From positions 186,001-250,000 of the forward strand of contig CAVRFX010000016.1 of the NCBI GenBank assembly GCA_963720645.1: DNA of 64,000 nucleotides, in the 5' to 3' direction. Of the stretch, positions 45,084 to 54,871 are shown piece by piece; position 1 is the stretch's first letter; each line of letters opens with the position of its first letter. Both the position numbers and the translations under genes were made by a program. A model generated the notes under the pieces. That model worked only from the letters and a program-made list of their open reading frames with translations, did not search any database and was not told where the DNA came from. The stretch is from RYN-230 sp963720645 (GTDB lineage: Bacteria > Actinomycetota > Actinomycetes > Streptosporangiales > Streptosporangiaceae).

Positions 45084-46712
45084 CCGGGGTGGAGCTGCGC
45101 GGCCTGCCCCGGTCGCCGGTGCGCTGGGGACTCGACGCCGACGTGGTGGTCGTGGGAACCGGGGCGGCGGGCCTGGCCACGGCCGTGACGGCCGCGGCTC
45201 ATGGCCGCCGGGTGCTGCTGCTCAGCAAGGACGGCATCGGCGGGGGTGCGACCCCCCTGGCCCAGGGCGGCCTGGCCGCGGCCATCGGCCCGGGGGACCG
45301 CCCGGACCTGCATCAGCGGGACACTCTCGTCGCGGGCGCCGGCCTTTGCGATCCGGCCGCCGTCGCCACGCTGGCTGCGGAGGCTCCCGGTGAGATCGCC
45401 CGCCTGGCCTCCCAGGGGGCCCGGCTGGAGCGGGCCGCGCTGCACCTGGAGGGCGGGCACAGCCGCAAGCGGATCGTGAGTGCCGGCGGTGACGCGATCG
45501 GCCGGGAAGTGCACCGGGTGCTCCGCGCGGCCCTGCTGGCCAGCCGCGTCCAGGTGCTGACCCGGTGCGTCGCCCTGGACGCGCTGACCGGCGACCGCGG
45601 GCCGGTCGGCGGGGTCCTGGCCGGGTTCGCCGGGGACGACGGGGTTCTGCGGGTGGGTGCGGTGACGGCGCCCGCGGTTGTCCTGGCCACCGGCGGCTTC
45701 GGCCAGGCCTACGCGACCACCACCAACCCGGCCGGGCTTACCGGCGACGGCCTGGCGCTCGCCGCCCGGGCCGGTGCCGAGCTGCGCGACGTGGAGTTCG
45801 TGCAGTTCCACCCGACCGTCCTCTGGCAGGATTCAGCCCGCGGCCAGTGCCCGCTGATCACCGAGGCGCTGCGCGGGGCCGGCGCGGTGCTGGTCGAACG
45901 CGGCGGGCCGGCCGGTCATGGCCGGCCGCCACCCGCTCGGCGACCTGGCCCCCCGGGACGTCGTGGCCGCGGCCATGCAGCAGCGGATGGAACAGGCAGA
46001 CGGCCCGGGCGACCATCTGTGGCTGGACGCCACCATGCTGGGCCGCGCCGTGCTGGAGCGTGATTTCCCCACCGTGGTCGGGCTGTGCCGGGCCCGGGGG
46101 ATCGACCCGGCCGCCGAGCCGATCCCGGTCGCTCCCGGTGCGCACTACGCCTGCGGCGGCATCCGGGCCAGCATGGACGGGCGGACCTCGGTCCCCGGGC
46201 TCTACGCGGTCGGGGAGGCCGCGTCGACCGGCGTGCACGGCGCGAACCGCCTGGCGTCCAACTCGCTGACCGAGGCACTGATCACCGGGCGGCGCGCCGG
46301 GGACCTGCTCGGCCGGGACCTGCCCCGGCCGCCGGCCAGGCTGCGGCTGCCTCCCCCCGGCCCGGGGGTGACCCCCGCGGTACGGCCGGCCCTGGCGGCG
46401 GCGATGTCCCGGCACGCCGGGGTGTCACGCGATCGTGAGGGCCTGGAACGCCTGCAGCTGACCCTGGACCAGGCCCCGCCCGGGCGCGGGAGGCTGAACG
46501 TCGCGATCGTCGAGGCGGCCAACCTGCACGGCGTCTCGGCCCTGGTCACCGCGGCCGCCCTGGCCCGCGCGGAGAGCCGCGGCTGCCACCGGTGGCGGGA
46601 TGCGCCGCCGGCCATGGCCGGTGGCCAGGCCCGCCACACGGTGGTGCGGGCTGATCCGGGCCAGCGATGGCCGGCCGGGGCAGTCCAGGCGGGAACAGGG
46701 GCCAGCGCATGA
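45080..46712 (+). CDS. nadB: L-aspartate oxidase (one frameshift)
   Basis: About 540 residues reconstructed. FAD motif VVVGTGAAGLATAVTAA, GGATPLAQGGLAAA, FVQFHPTVL, and, after the frame change near 45910, AGRHPLGDLAPRDVVAAAM, HYACGGIRA and GANRLASNSLTEALI. It oxidises L-aspartate to iminoaspartate for NadA. GTG 45080 overlaps the nadA stop, and the nadB stop overlaps the nadC ATG. An essential pathway gene is unlikely to be dead; the one-base insertion in GGGCCGGCC is probably error. Confidence 0.93.
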
Positions 46713-47599
46713 CGCCGGACCCGGCCGTCACCGGGCGGCTGATCGCCGCGGGACTGGATCCGGAGGACACCTGGCGGGCCGTCCGCGGCGCCCTCGCCGA
46801 GGACCTCCGCTACGGCCCCGACGTCACCTCGGCCGCGACGGCCGCGCCAGGCTCCCGGGCCGTCGCCGGGGTCGTGGCCCGCGAACCGGGCGTGCTGGCG
46901 GGCATCCCGGTCGCCCTGGCCGTCCTCGACGCGGCGGGCATCCCGGCCGGCGCCGCCGAGCCGCGGCGCGCGGACGGGGAGCGGATCGGCCGGGGGGCCG
47001 ACGTGCTGCGGATCCGCGGCCCGCTCCGGGAACTGCTGGGCGCCGAGCGGACCCTGCTCAATTTCCTCACCCACCTGTCGGGGATCGCCACCGCGACGCG
47101 GGCGTGGGCGGACGCCCTGGCCGGGACCGGGTGCGCCGTGCGTGACACCCGGAAGACCATCCCGGGGCTGCGCCAGCTGGAGAAGTACGCCGTGCGGTGC
47201 GGCGGGGGCGTCAACCACCGGATGGGGCTCGGCGACGCCGCGCTGATCAAGGACAACCACGTGGCCGCGGCGGGCGGCGTGGCGGCGGCGATCGCGGCCG
47301 TGCGCGCGGCCGCGCCGGGCCTGCCGCTCGAGGTGGAGTGCGACACGCTGGCCCAGGTCCGCGAGGCCCTGGACGCCGGGGCCACGCTCATCCTGCTCGA
47401 CAACATGGGGCTGGCCGAGTTGCGGGCGGCCGCGGCGCTGGCCGGCCGGTACCCGGCCGCCCGGCTGGAAGCCAGCGGCGGGCTACGGCTGGCGGAGGCC
47501 AGGGCCGTCGCGGCGACCGGTGTCGATTTCGTCTCCGTCGGGGCGCTGACGCACTCGAGTCCGGCGCTGGACCTGGGCCTGGACCTGCTGGCGGGCTGA
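46709..47599 (+). CDS. nadC: Nicotinate-nucleotide pyrophosphorylase (quinolinate phosphoribosyltransferase)
   Basis: 296 residues, normal length. Key motifs: LNFLTHLSGIATATR, DTRKTIPGLRQLEKYAV (phosphoribosyl and quinolinate Arg/Lys), NHRMGLGDAALIKDNH, VEVECDTLAQ-type and LILLDNM, LEASGGL. It converts quinolinate and PRPP to nicotinate mononucleotide, completing the de novo branch. ATG 46709 overlaps the nadB stop. A piece of this gene (about 47202-47255) is copied downstream at 47764. Confidence 0.95.
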   Translation: MTPDPAVTGRLIAAGLDPEDTWRAVRGALAEDLRYGPDVTSAATAAPGSRAVAGVVAREPGVLAGIPVALAVLDAAGIPAGAAEPRRADGERIGRGADVLRIRGPLRELLGAERTLLNFLTHLSGIATATRAWADALAGTGCAVRDTRKTIPGLRQLEKYAVRCGGGVNHRMGLGDAALIKDNHVAAAGGVAAAIAAVRAAAPGLPLEVECDTLAQVREALDAGATLILLDNMGLAELRAAAALAGRYPAARLEASGGLRLAEARAVAATGVDFVSVGALTHSSPALDLGLDLLAG

Positions 47600-47646
47600 G
47601 CGGGCTAGGCGGGCCCGGCGCCGCCTCCGGCGGGCGGCGGCCAGCA

Positions 47647-47727
47647 GGTGCGCCCACGGGATCTTCATGATCCCGGTCGATAGGGGGCGCTATGTGGCAG
47701 ATATCGACCGCGATCACGGAAGCTGCC
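47647..47727 (+). repeat. 81-bp dispersed repeat, copy 2
   Basis: Same orientation as 33407-33487, with mismatches only at 47691 and 47705. It follows nadC by 48 bases and is followed by a duplicated piece of nadC. Confidence 0.93.
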
Positions 47728-47760
47728 GGGCACCCGGGGGATGCACGGGCCGTCCGGGCG

Positions 47761-47812
47761 GGGCGGCGGCGTCAACCACCGGATGGGGCTCGGCGACGCC
47801 GCGCCGATCAGG
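47761..47812 (+). repeat. Duplicated internal fragment of nadC
   Basis: About 50 bases, GGCGTCAACCACCGGATGGG onward through GGCTCGGCGACGCCGCGC, identical to nadC 47206-47245 and then diverging. It lies just after the 81-bp repeat and ends where an AT-rich, unrelated sequence begins. Non-coding relic. Confidence 0.88.
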
Positions 47813-47920
47813 ATGTAGTACGCATACCGGGCTGTTTCCGGCTGTCTTTTAGTAATCTACTTAGTAATACAATTCGATTGCAGGGAGAGGCTGCCCTACT
47901 ACTAATTCCCATTGAATTAG

Positions 47921-49867
47921 ATGAGAATGGCAAGAATCGCAACTTGCATATGTCAATTCCCTTCCAAAACGGGCCTGCCCGCGTACGGTGGGTGGATCAA
48001 AGGCACCCAAGGGGAGGGGCTGCCAAATGCGACGTCATGTCTCATTCGGCGCAAGGGTCAGGTTCTGCGCGCGGTGTGCTCCCTGGGCCGGCCGCGCCCG
48101 CTGGGCCGGGCGTTCCGGCGGGACCGTGGGCTCCGGCAGGGCCGTGGGCTCCGGCGGGGCCGCGGGCTCCGGCGGGGCCGTGGGCTCCCGCGGGGCCGTG
48201 GGCTCCGGCAGGGGCCTGGGCTCCCGCGGGGCCGTGGGCTCCGGCCCGGGCCGGCCGGCCGTGGGAAAGGCTGGATCGCTGCGGCGGCGGGCGCGCTGGC
48301 CGCTGCCTTAGCGGCCACGTCGGTGACGGGTGCCCCGGCCGCCTCGGCGAGCCCGATGGACACCGTCATCGTCACCGCGACCGGGCTGCTCAGCCCGGTC
48401 ACGGCGGTGCTGAGCGTGGGCGGCTCCATCCTGACCCAGTACCACCTCATCAACGGCGTGCAGGCGCTGGTCCCGACGGCCCTCGAGCCGGTGCTGGACG
48501 CGCTGCCGGGCATCACCGTCACCTCCGACCTCACGGTGAGCGTGCAGTCAGTCCCGGAGTCCACCGGGCCGCACACGCCCTCGGACGTGTTCCTCCAGGA
48601 GACGGGGGCGGCCCGGCTGGCGGCGCAGGGCGACACCGGGCAGGGCGTCACCGTGGCCGTGCTGGACACGGGCATCGACAGCCTGCCCGACTTCTCGGGC
48701 CGCCTGGCCGGCGGGGTGGACCTGACCGGCGGGAACAACCCGTTCCAGGACGGCTACGGGCACGGCACCTTCGTGGGCGGGCTGATCGCCGGCAACGGCG
48801 CCTCCTCGGGCGGGCAGTATTCCGGCGAGGCACCTGGCGCCCGGCTGGTCTCCATCAAGGTGGCGGGGCTGAACGGCATTACCCACCTGAGCACCCTGAT
48901 CACCGGCCTGCAGTGGGCCGTCGACCACCAGAATGCCTACGGCATCAAGGTCCTCAACCTGTCCCTGGGCTACCAGTCCAGCCAGTCAACGGTGACCAAC
49001 CCCCTCGACCAGGCCGTCCAGGCCGTCTGGAACTCCGGCATCACGGTGGTGACCTCCGCGGGGAACGCCGGGCCGTTCAACGGGTCCATCCTGTCCCCGG
49101 GTGACGATCCCCTGGTCATCACCGTCGGAGCACTGGACGACATGGCCACGCCCTCCACCGCGGACGACGAGATGACCGACTTCAGCAGCGTCGGGCCGAC
49201 CTCCCGCGACGGCTGGGTCAAGCCTGACCTGGTCGCCCCGGGCCGGTCCGTGGTGAGCCTGGCCGCGCCCGGCTCCACGATCGACACCGGGTACCCCTCG
49301 GCCCAGATCGGCGCAGCCAGCTTCGTGGGCTCAGGTACCTCGTTCAGCGCCGCGATCACCAGCGGGGCGGTAGCGCTGGTGCTGGCGGACAACCCGGGTC
49401 TGTCCCCCAACGAGGTGAAGGCGCGCCTGCTCGGCACCGCCGCGCCCGGGCCAGTGGGGAATCCGTTCGTGGACGGCCACGGGGCGCTCGACGCCTACGC
49501 GGCGGCCACCGCGGGCCCGATGGACTACCACCAGTCGGCCACCGGGCTCATCGGGACCCTGCTCGGCGCGACGGTCTCCCTGTCGCCCAGGGGATCGGCC
49601 GACACCTGGAATCTGGGCCTGTGGTCCGGGCTCAGCGTGAGTCCCGGCTCCGGCGGCGGCAACTGGAACGGCCTGGCATGGAGCGGGGCGGACTGGAACG
49701 GCTGGACCTGGACCGGCCGGTCCTGGAACGACGGGGGCTGGTCCGGGGCGGCCTGGAACGGCGAGGACTGGACCGGCCGGTCCTGGAACGATGGGGGCTG
49801 GTCCGGCTCGGCCTGGAACGGGGCGGCCTGGAACGGCGCCGCCTGGGATAGCTCGGCATGGAAGTAG
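47921..49867 (+). CDS. Secreted subtilisin-like S8 protease with Trp-rich repeat tail
   Basis: The catalytic triad is visible: Asp in VLDTGIDSLPDFSGRL, His in GYGHGTFVGGLIAGNG, Ser in GSGTSFSAAITSGA; the oxyanion Asn is in TSAGNAGPF. A signal peptide (GWIAAAAGALAAALAATSVT then APAASA) begins near base 48270. The last 70 residues are WNG/WSG/WTG repeats (SWNDGGWSGAAWNGEDWTG), a tail seen on actinobacterial S8 proteases. The start is unsettled: 47921 is the open-frame limit; GTG 48074 is possible; the only strong ribosome site (GGGGAGG, ATG 48027) is in another frame, so an indel inside the 18-bp repeats is suspected. Confidence 0.85.
   Translation: MRMARIATCICQFPSKTGLPAYGGWIKGTQGEGLPNATSCLIRRKGQVLRAVCSLGRPRPLGRAFRRDRGLRQGRGLRRGRGLRRGRGLPRGRGLRQGPGLPRGRGLRPGPAGRGKGWIAAAAGALAAALAATSVTGAPAASASPMDTVIVTATGLLSPVTAVLSVGGSILTQYHLINGVQALVPTALEPVLDALPGITVTSDLTVSVQSVPESTGPHTPSDVFLQETGAARLAAQGDTGQGVTVAVLDTGIDSLPDFSGRLAGGVDLTGGNNPFQDGYGHGTFVGGLIAGNGASSGGQYSGEAPGARLVSIKVAGLNGITHLSTLITGLQWAVDHQNAYGIKVLNLSLGYQSSQSTVTNPLDQAVQAVWNSGITVVTSAGNAGPFNGSILSPGDDPLVITVGALDDMATPSTADDEMTDFSSVGPTSRDGWVKPDLVAPGRSVVSLAAPGSTIDTGYPSAQIGAASFVGSGTSFSAAITSGAVALVLADNPGLSPNEVKARLLGTAAPGPVGNPFVDGHGALDAYAAATAGPMDYHQSATGLIGTLLGATVSLSPRGSADTWNLGLWSGLSVSPGSGGGNWNGLAWSGADWNGWTWTGRSWNDGGWSGAAWNGEDWTGRSWNDGGWSGSAWNGAAWNGAAWDSSAWK
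48123..48248 (+). repeat. Seven 18-bp tandem repeats near the start of the S8 protease gene
   Basis: Units of GCCGTGGGCTCCGGCGGG with one to three changes, in register from 48123 to 48248. All three frames stay open: one encodes RGRGL-type, one GSGGAV-type and one PAGPWA-type repeats. Which is translated depends on the true start. Confidence 0.92.
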
Positions 49868-52653
49868 TGAGCCCGGCGGCTAGCCGTACCATGAAGACCA
49901 CGCAGATACCCTGTGTGACCCGGGTCATCATCGTCGCTTCGATCGCGGGTGGCCTGGTTACTCTAGGCGTGGCCGGATGGCGGCAGCCGGGCCTGGGGCA
50001 GCTGATCAGTGGAAGCCAGTGGATCATCGCCGCTGCGATGGGCGTCCTCGCGCTGGCCAGCTGGGTGTGGCCGGTCGTCGTGTACCGGGGCGGCGAATCT
50101 GAGGCCGTGAACATGGACGAGGGATTCTTCGTGATCCTCGCCCTACTTGTGCCACCGCTGCTCACCCTAGGGACCATGGCTCTGGTGATGATCCTGGCTC
50201 AGGCGGTGCGTCGGCGTCCCATCGTGAAGTCGGCCTTCAATGCGGGCCAGGCGCTCATCGCGGCGGGCGTTGGACTCGCCGTCAGCCGCAGTATCGATGT
50301 CCCCTCTGACCCGCTGACCGCTGGCCAGCTTGCCGCCATGGCCGCCGGGATGGGCGCCTACGTCCTCGTCAATACGGTCCTGATCACCGGGATCTTCTTG
50401 TCGACAGGGACCTCCTGGAGCGAGTTGGCTAGCGACCTTCCGGTCGTGAGCACGCTGGCGGGGGCGGGAGTCATCGTCGGCCTGATCCTGGCCCTGGCTA
50501 TTCAGGCGCACCTGTGGGCCCTGGCCCTCGTTATCCCTGGGCTCGTTCTGGAGCGCCAGCTGATCAGCGCCCGGTTCGCGGCCCTGCACGACCGGAGCCG
50601 GATGAAAGGCCTGTACGAGGTCGCGCTGGAGGCCAACCGGGGCCTGCGCCAGCATCAGGCCGTGCTCGAGGCCATCCTCGGGGCAGCGCGCGGGCTGCTG
50701 CGCAGCCCGGGCGCCATCCTGACCGACGACGAACCTGAGCCTGGCCAGCTGGCCGCGCCCATGACCGTGGCCGACCGGCGGCGGTGGCTGGTCGCGTCGG
50801 GACGGCGCCGGGACGAGCCGTTCGACGAGGCCGACCAGGACCTGCTGCGGGCCCTGGCCGCCGTGGGCAGCGGAGCGCTCAGCAACGCTGAGCTCTTCCA
50901 GCAGGTCCACGTCGAACGGGAGAGGCTGTCCTCGATCACGCTCAACATTGGGGAAGGCGTCTGCGCCATCGACGCAGCCGGGGAGCTGACCTTCGTGAAC
51001 CGCGCCGCGGCGGCGCTGATCGAGCTGCCGTCCCTCGACATCGCGATCGATGATCCGGTCACGGAAGGTGCCCCCCTGGCTCCCGATTTCCTCCTCGAGC
51101 CGGCCCGCGAAGCCATGCGGACGGGCCGGGCCATCCGGGTGGATGACGCACGCTTCCACGGCAAGAACGGCCGGACCATCCCCGTCGCCTACACCGCGTC
51201 GGCCGTCCTGAGTGACGGCACGCCGTCGGGCGCGGTGATCACCTTCCGGGACATCACCGAGCGCAAGGCGTTCGAGGACGAGCTCCACCAGCACGCCTGC
51301 TATGACAGCCTGACCGGCCTGGCGAACCGCCGGCTGCTGGTGGAGCGCCTGGACCAGGCCCTCCGGCGGTCGGTGCTGGACCGGAAGACCCACGCCCTGA
51401 TCTTCGTCGACGTGGACCGCTTCAAGAGCATCAACGACAGCCTGGGCCACGTGACCGGTGACGGGTTCCTGGTGGCGATCGGGGCCCGCCTCAAGGTGAT
51501 GGTGCGCAGCGGCGACCTGCTGGCCCGCTTCGGCGGCGACGAGTTCGTGGTGCTGCTCGAGGACGTGGGCGGGGTGGACGTGGCGGTCGCCGCGGCCCGG
51601 CGCATCTGCGCCGCCGTCCAGAAGCCGATCGTTCTGCCCGACGGCTACGAGCTGGTGGCCAGCGTCTCCGTCGGCGTCGCGCTGACCGAGCCGGGCAAGA
51701 GCGCCGACGACGTGCTCCACAACGCCGACGTGGCCATGTACGACGCCAAGGCGAAGGGCGGGGGCGGCACCTACCGGGTGTTCGACCAGGCGTCAATGGG
51801 AACCCGTTCCTCCGAGCGGCTGCAGCTCGAGGCCGACCTGCGCAAAGGGCTCGAGCGGGATGAGCTCGAGGTGCACTACCAGCCGTTCTACTCACTCGAC
51901 GGGGAGCGCATCGTCGGCGCCGAGGCCCTGGTCCGGTGGCGTCACCCGGTCAACGGGCTGATCAGCCCGGTGAGCTTCATCCCGATAGCCGAGGAGACGG
52001 GCCTGATCCTGCCGCTGGGCCGTTACGTGCTGGACAAGGCCTGCCAGCAGGTGTGCTCGATCCGGAACCGCCTGGGCGTGGACCTGCCGATCAGCATCAA
52101 CCTCTCGCCCCGGCAGTTCCAGGAGAGCGGGCTCCCCGCGCACGTGGGAGCGATGCTGGAGGCGACCGGGCTGCCCTCGGAGCTGCTCATCTTCGAGATC
52201 ACCGAGAGCATGGTCATGGCCGACCTTTCCGGTGCCCGGGAGATCATGAAGAAACTGAACAACCTGGGCGTGCGCCTGGCGATTGACGACTTCGGCACCG
52301 GCCATTCCTCGCTCGCGTATCTCAAGCAGTTCCCGGTCCACGAGGTGAAGGTGGACCGGGTGTTCGTCCAGGGGGTGGCCGAGAGCCCGGTGGATTCGGC
52401 CATCGTCCGGGCCGTCATCGACCTGGCCAACGCCATGGGCATCGCGACGGTCGCCGAGGGGGTGGAAACCAGGAGCCAGGTCGCCGGCCTCAAGATGATC
52501 GGCTGCGAGATCGCCCAGGGCTTCTACTTCTCGCCGCCGCTGTGCGCCGAGGAATTCGACCAGCTGCTGACCCGCCACTTCGCCGCGGTGGCGGACCTGC
52601 CGCGGACGCCCGCGGCGGACCTGCCGGGCCTGGGCTTACCGCTGTCCCTTTAG
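49858..52653 (+). CDS. Membrane GGDEF-EAL cyclic-di-GMP protein with PAS domain
   Basis: 931 residues. Five to seven hydrophobic helices at the N-terminus, a coiled linker, a GAF-like piece, PAS (IGEGVCAIDAAGELTFVNRA), then GGDEF (LARFGGDEFVVLLED, intact) and EAL (GAEALVRWRHP with AIDDFGTGHSSLAYLKQF, intact). Both synthesis and hydrolysis of c-di-GMP are chemically possible. In the GGDEF domain, the I-site position about five residues upstream (MVRSGDL) lacks RxxD. In streptomycetes c-di-GMP controls development. ATG 49858 overlaps the protease stop; ATG 49891 is an alternative. Confidence 0.92.
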   Translation: MEVVSPAASRTMKTTQIPCVTRVIIVASIAGGLVTLGVAGWRQPGLGQLISGSQWIIAAAMGVLALASWVWPVVVYRGGESEAVNMDEGFFVILALLVPPLLTLGTMALVMILAQAVRRRPIVKSAFNAGQALIAAGVGLAVSRSIDVPSDPLTAGQLAAMAAGMGAYVLVNTVLITGIFLSTGTSWSELASDLPVVSTLAGAGVIVGLILALAIQAHLWALALVIPGLVLERQLISARFAALHDRSRMKGLYEVALEANRGLRQHQAVLEAILGAARGLLRSPGAILTDDEPEPGQLAAPMTVADRRRWLVASGRRRDEPFDEADQDLLRALAAVGSGALSNAELFQQVHVERERLSSITLNIGEGVCAIDAAGELTFVNRAAAALIELPSLDIAIDDPVTEGAPLAPDFLLEPAREAMRTGRAIRVDDARFHGKNGRTIPVAYTASAVLSDGTPSGAVITFRDITERKAFEDELHQHACYDSLTGLANRRLLVERLDQALRRSVLDRKTHALIFVDVDRFKSINDSLGHVTGDGFLVAIGARLKVMVRSGDLLARFGGDEFVVLLEDVGGVDVAVAAARRICAAVQKPIVLPDGYELVASVSVGVALTEPGKSADDVLHNADVAMYDAKAKGGGGTYRVFDQASMGTRSSERLQLEADLRKGLERDELEVHYQPFYSLDGERIVGAEALVRWRHPVNGLISPVSFIPIAEETGLILPLGRYVLDKACQQVCSIRNRLGVDLPISINLSPRQFQESGLPAHVGAMLEATGLPSELLIFEITESMVMADLSGAREIMKKLNNLGVRLAIDDFGTGHSSLAYLKQFPVHEVKVDRVFVQGVAESPVDSAIVRAVIDLANAMGIATVAEGVETRSQVAGLKMIGCEIAQGFYFSPPLCAEEFDQLLTRHFAAVADLPRTPAADLPGLGLPLSL

Positions 52654-52729
52654 GCGGTGAACGCCAGCCCGGCGGCCCCGCGCTTCAGCCGGAGGCGGTC
52701 CGGTGCTTCAGCCGAGGCCGCCAGGTGCT

Positions 52730-53889
52730 TCAGCCGAAAGCGGCGTCGAAGCGGGCAGCCAGGTCGCTGAGCCGCTCCACGGGCTCGTTGGCGAACACGA
52801 GGCGGAGGTACCGATCGCCGCTGGGCCCCCAGCGGCCATCGGGGTCGCGGCCACCTCGGCCCGGGTGAACAGGCGCCGTGACGCTTCTGCGCCGGACAGG
52901 CCCAGCGGGGTGCAGTCGATCAGCAGCGACCATCCGCCGTCCGGCCGGATGCAGGGATAGCCGGACAGCTGCTCGAGGATGCATGCGCAGCGCTGCTCCC
53001 AGATGCGGGTGGCCCTGGCCACGTCCTCGCCGGCCCCGGGGTGGCGCAGGGCCGCGGCCACGGCCTGCTGGGCGATGCCGACCTGGCACACCACGTTGGT
53101 CAGCCCGACCAGGCCGATGTCCTTCATGATGGGCGCGGGGCCGGTCACCCAGCCCACCCGCCAGCCGATCATGCGCAGTTCCTTGGATGCCGAGCCGACC
53201 GTGATCGTGCGCGAGGCCAGGCCCGGGTGGCGGCCGGGGTGCACGGGACGGCGGGCGCCGAACACGATCCGCTCCATCGCGGCGTCCCAGATGACCCAGG
53301 CGCCGTGGCGGCTGACCGGGCCGGCCAGCGCGTCGAAATGCTCCCCGGTCAAGATCGCCCCGCTGGGCATGGCGGGGCTCATGAGCAGCACGGCCGCCGT
53401 CTGCGGGCCGATAGCCGCGGCCAGCTCACCCGGGTCCGTGCCCCAGCCGCCCGCACCGGGCACGCAGCGCACGTGCCGCGGGATCCCGCCCGCGAGCCGG
53501 ATGCGGTTGACCAGCCCGGCGTAGATCGGGTCGCAGATGACGACTTCCTGGCCGGGCTCCACGGTGGCCAGCAGCACGTTGAGGATGCCGTTGAGGCCGC
53601 CGGCCACGCTGACGCATTCCGTGCCCGGATCGCAGGGCTGGCCGCTCATCGCCGTGACGTGCCCGGCCGCGGCCTCCCGCAGGGCGCGGTGCCCCTGGAA
53701 CGGCAGGTAGCTGTTGGCCTCGTCCGCCTCGACCGCGGCGTGGGTGACCTCCCGGGCGACCGCGGGCGGCGGCACATCGGTGTCGAGGTTCTCCAGCCGC
53801 AGGAAGCGGGGGTTCCCGGTCGCATCGGCGGCGTCGCCGATCTCGTCGACACCGATCCCGGGGATGTGGCGCAGGCGTGAGACGGACAT
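52730..53889 (-). CDS. PLP-dependent class I/II aminotransferase (one frameshift near the end)
   Basis: About 386 residues reconstructed. YLPFQGHRALREAAAGHV, SVAGGLNGILNVLLA, SPAMPSGAIL and the Schiff-base lysine in VGSASKELRMIGWRVGW identify fold type I. The acceptor/donor pair is unknown. The frame changes near 52845; the conserved end YLRLVFANEPVERLSDLAAR is in the second frame and ends at 52730. ATG 53889 is preceded by GGAAGGAGCTCC. Its neighbour on the same strand is the MmyB-type regulator. Confidence 0.87.
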
Positions 53890-53920
53890 GGAGCTCCTTC
53901 CGGCGGGCGTGCGCCGCTGG

Positions 53921-54772
53921 CTAGCTGCGGTCCGCGCCGGTGAACCGCTCCTGGCCCAGCACGGCGAGCAGTTGCAGCTTCTCGTATCCCTCGGTGTGCG
54001 GGGGAGCGGTCAGCACGAGCAGCGCCTGGGACTGGTCCTCGGTGAACAGCGCCTGGCAGTCCAGCTCGACCGGGCCGAGCTCGGGATGGATGAGCGTCTT
54101 GTGGTCCTCGAAGCGCTTGGCCACCTCGTGCCGTTCCCACAGCTCCGCGAACTGGGTGCTGGCCTTCTGCAGCGCGCGCACGAGTTCGCCGGCCCGCGAG
54201 CGCGGCCCCATCGACCCGTAGGCGGCGCGCAGGTTCGCGACCAGGGCACGGCTCTGCCGGTCCCGGTCGTCCTCGGGGTAGCGCAGCCGCTCCGCGGGAT
54301 CGGTGAACCAGCGGTAGATCCCGCTGCGGGCCAGGCCCGTGTACGCCGACTCGTCGCCGAGCAGGGCGGCGGCCATCCGGTTCGCCACGAGCGTCTCGCC
54401 GAGATTGGACAGGATGAGCGCCGGGGTGTCCGCCAGCCGGTCCAGCACCCGCAGCAGCGCGGGGGCGACGTGCGCCGGGGCCGACACGGAGACCGGGGGA
54501 TTGTGCCCGGCCACCTGGAACAGGTACTCGCGCTCGCCGCCGGTCAGCCGCAGCGCCCGCGCGAGCGAGCTGAGCATCTGCTCGCTCGGCTGCGGGCCGC
54601 GCTGCTGCTCGAGCCGGGTGTAGTAGTTGACCGACATCAGCGCGAGGGACGCGACCTCCTCGCGGCGCAGCCCCCGGGTCCGGCGGCGCGCGCCTGCCGG
54701 GAGCCCGACGTCCTCCGGCTGCAGCGCCTCGCGGCGCTGGCGCAGGAAACCCGCTAGGGCGGCACGGTCCAT
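53921..54772 (-). CDS. XRE-family regulator with MmyB-like ligand domain
   Basis: 283 residues: N-terminal helix-turn-helix (TRGLRREEVASLALMSVNYY, RLEQQRGPQPSEQMLSSLAR) and the C-terminal MmyB-like domain (TPALILSNLGETLVANRMAA; YRWFTDPAERLRYPEDDR), which binds fatty-acid-like ligands in known members. Divergent from an SDR gene 99 bases away, the standard layout in which it controls the SDR. Confidence 0.93.
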   Translation of the reverse strand: MDRAALAGFLRQRREALQPEDVGLPAGARRRTRGLRREEVASLALMSVNYYTRLEQQRGPQPSEQMLSSLARALRLTGGEREYLFQVAGHNPPVSVSAPAHVAPALLRVLDRLADTPALILSNLGETLVANRMAAALLGDESAYTGLARSGIYRWFTDPAERLRYPEDDRDRQSRALVANLRAAYGSMGPRSRAGELVRALQKASTQFAELWERHEVAKRFEDHKTLIHPELGPVELDCQALFTEDQSQALLVLTAPPHTEGYEKLQLLAVLGQERFTGADRS

Positions 54773-54871
54773 GGCCCCATTATCGGCCGCTGGCCTGGGT
54801 TAACCAGGGACCGGCGATCCCCCGATAACCGCTCTCTGCCCCCGCGGCGGCCGCCCGCCGAGACTCAGGGC

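Noticed and set aside
48123..48248. CRISPR-like array
   Set aside because: Units are contiguous 18-mers with no spacers and lie inside coding sequence.
47692..49104. Open frame with PAGPWAPAGP collagen-like repeats
   Set aside because: It arises from the 18-bp repeat read in an alternative frame and continues as noise antiphase to the S8 catalytic domain; kept only as a remark on the unsettled start.
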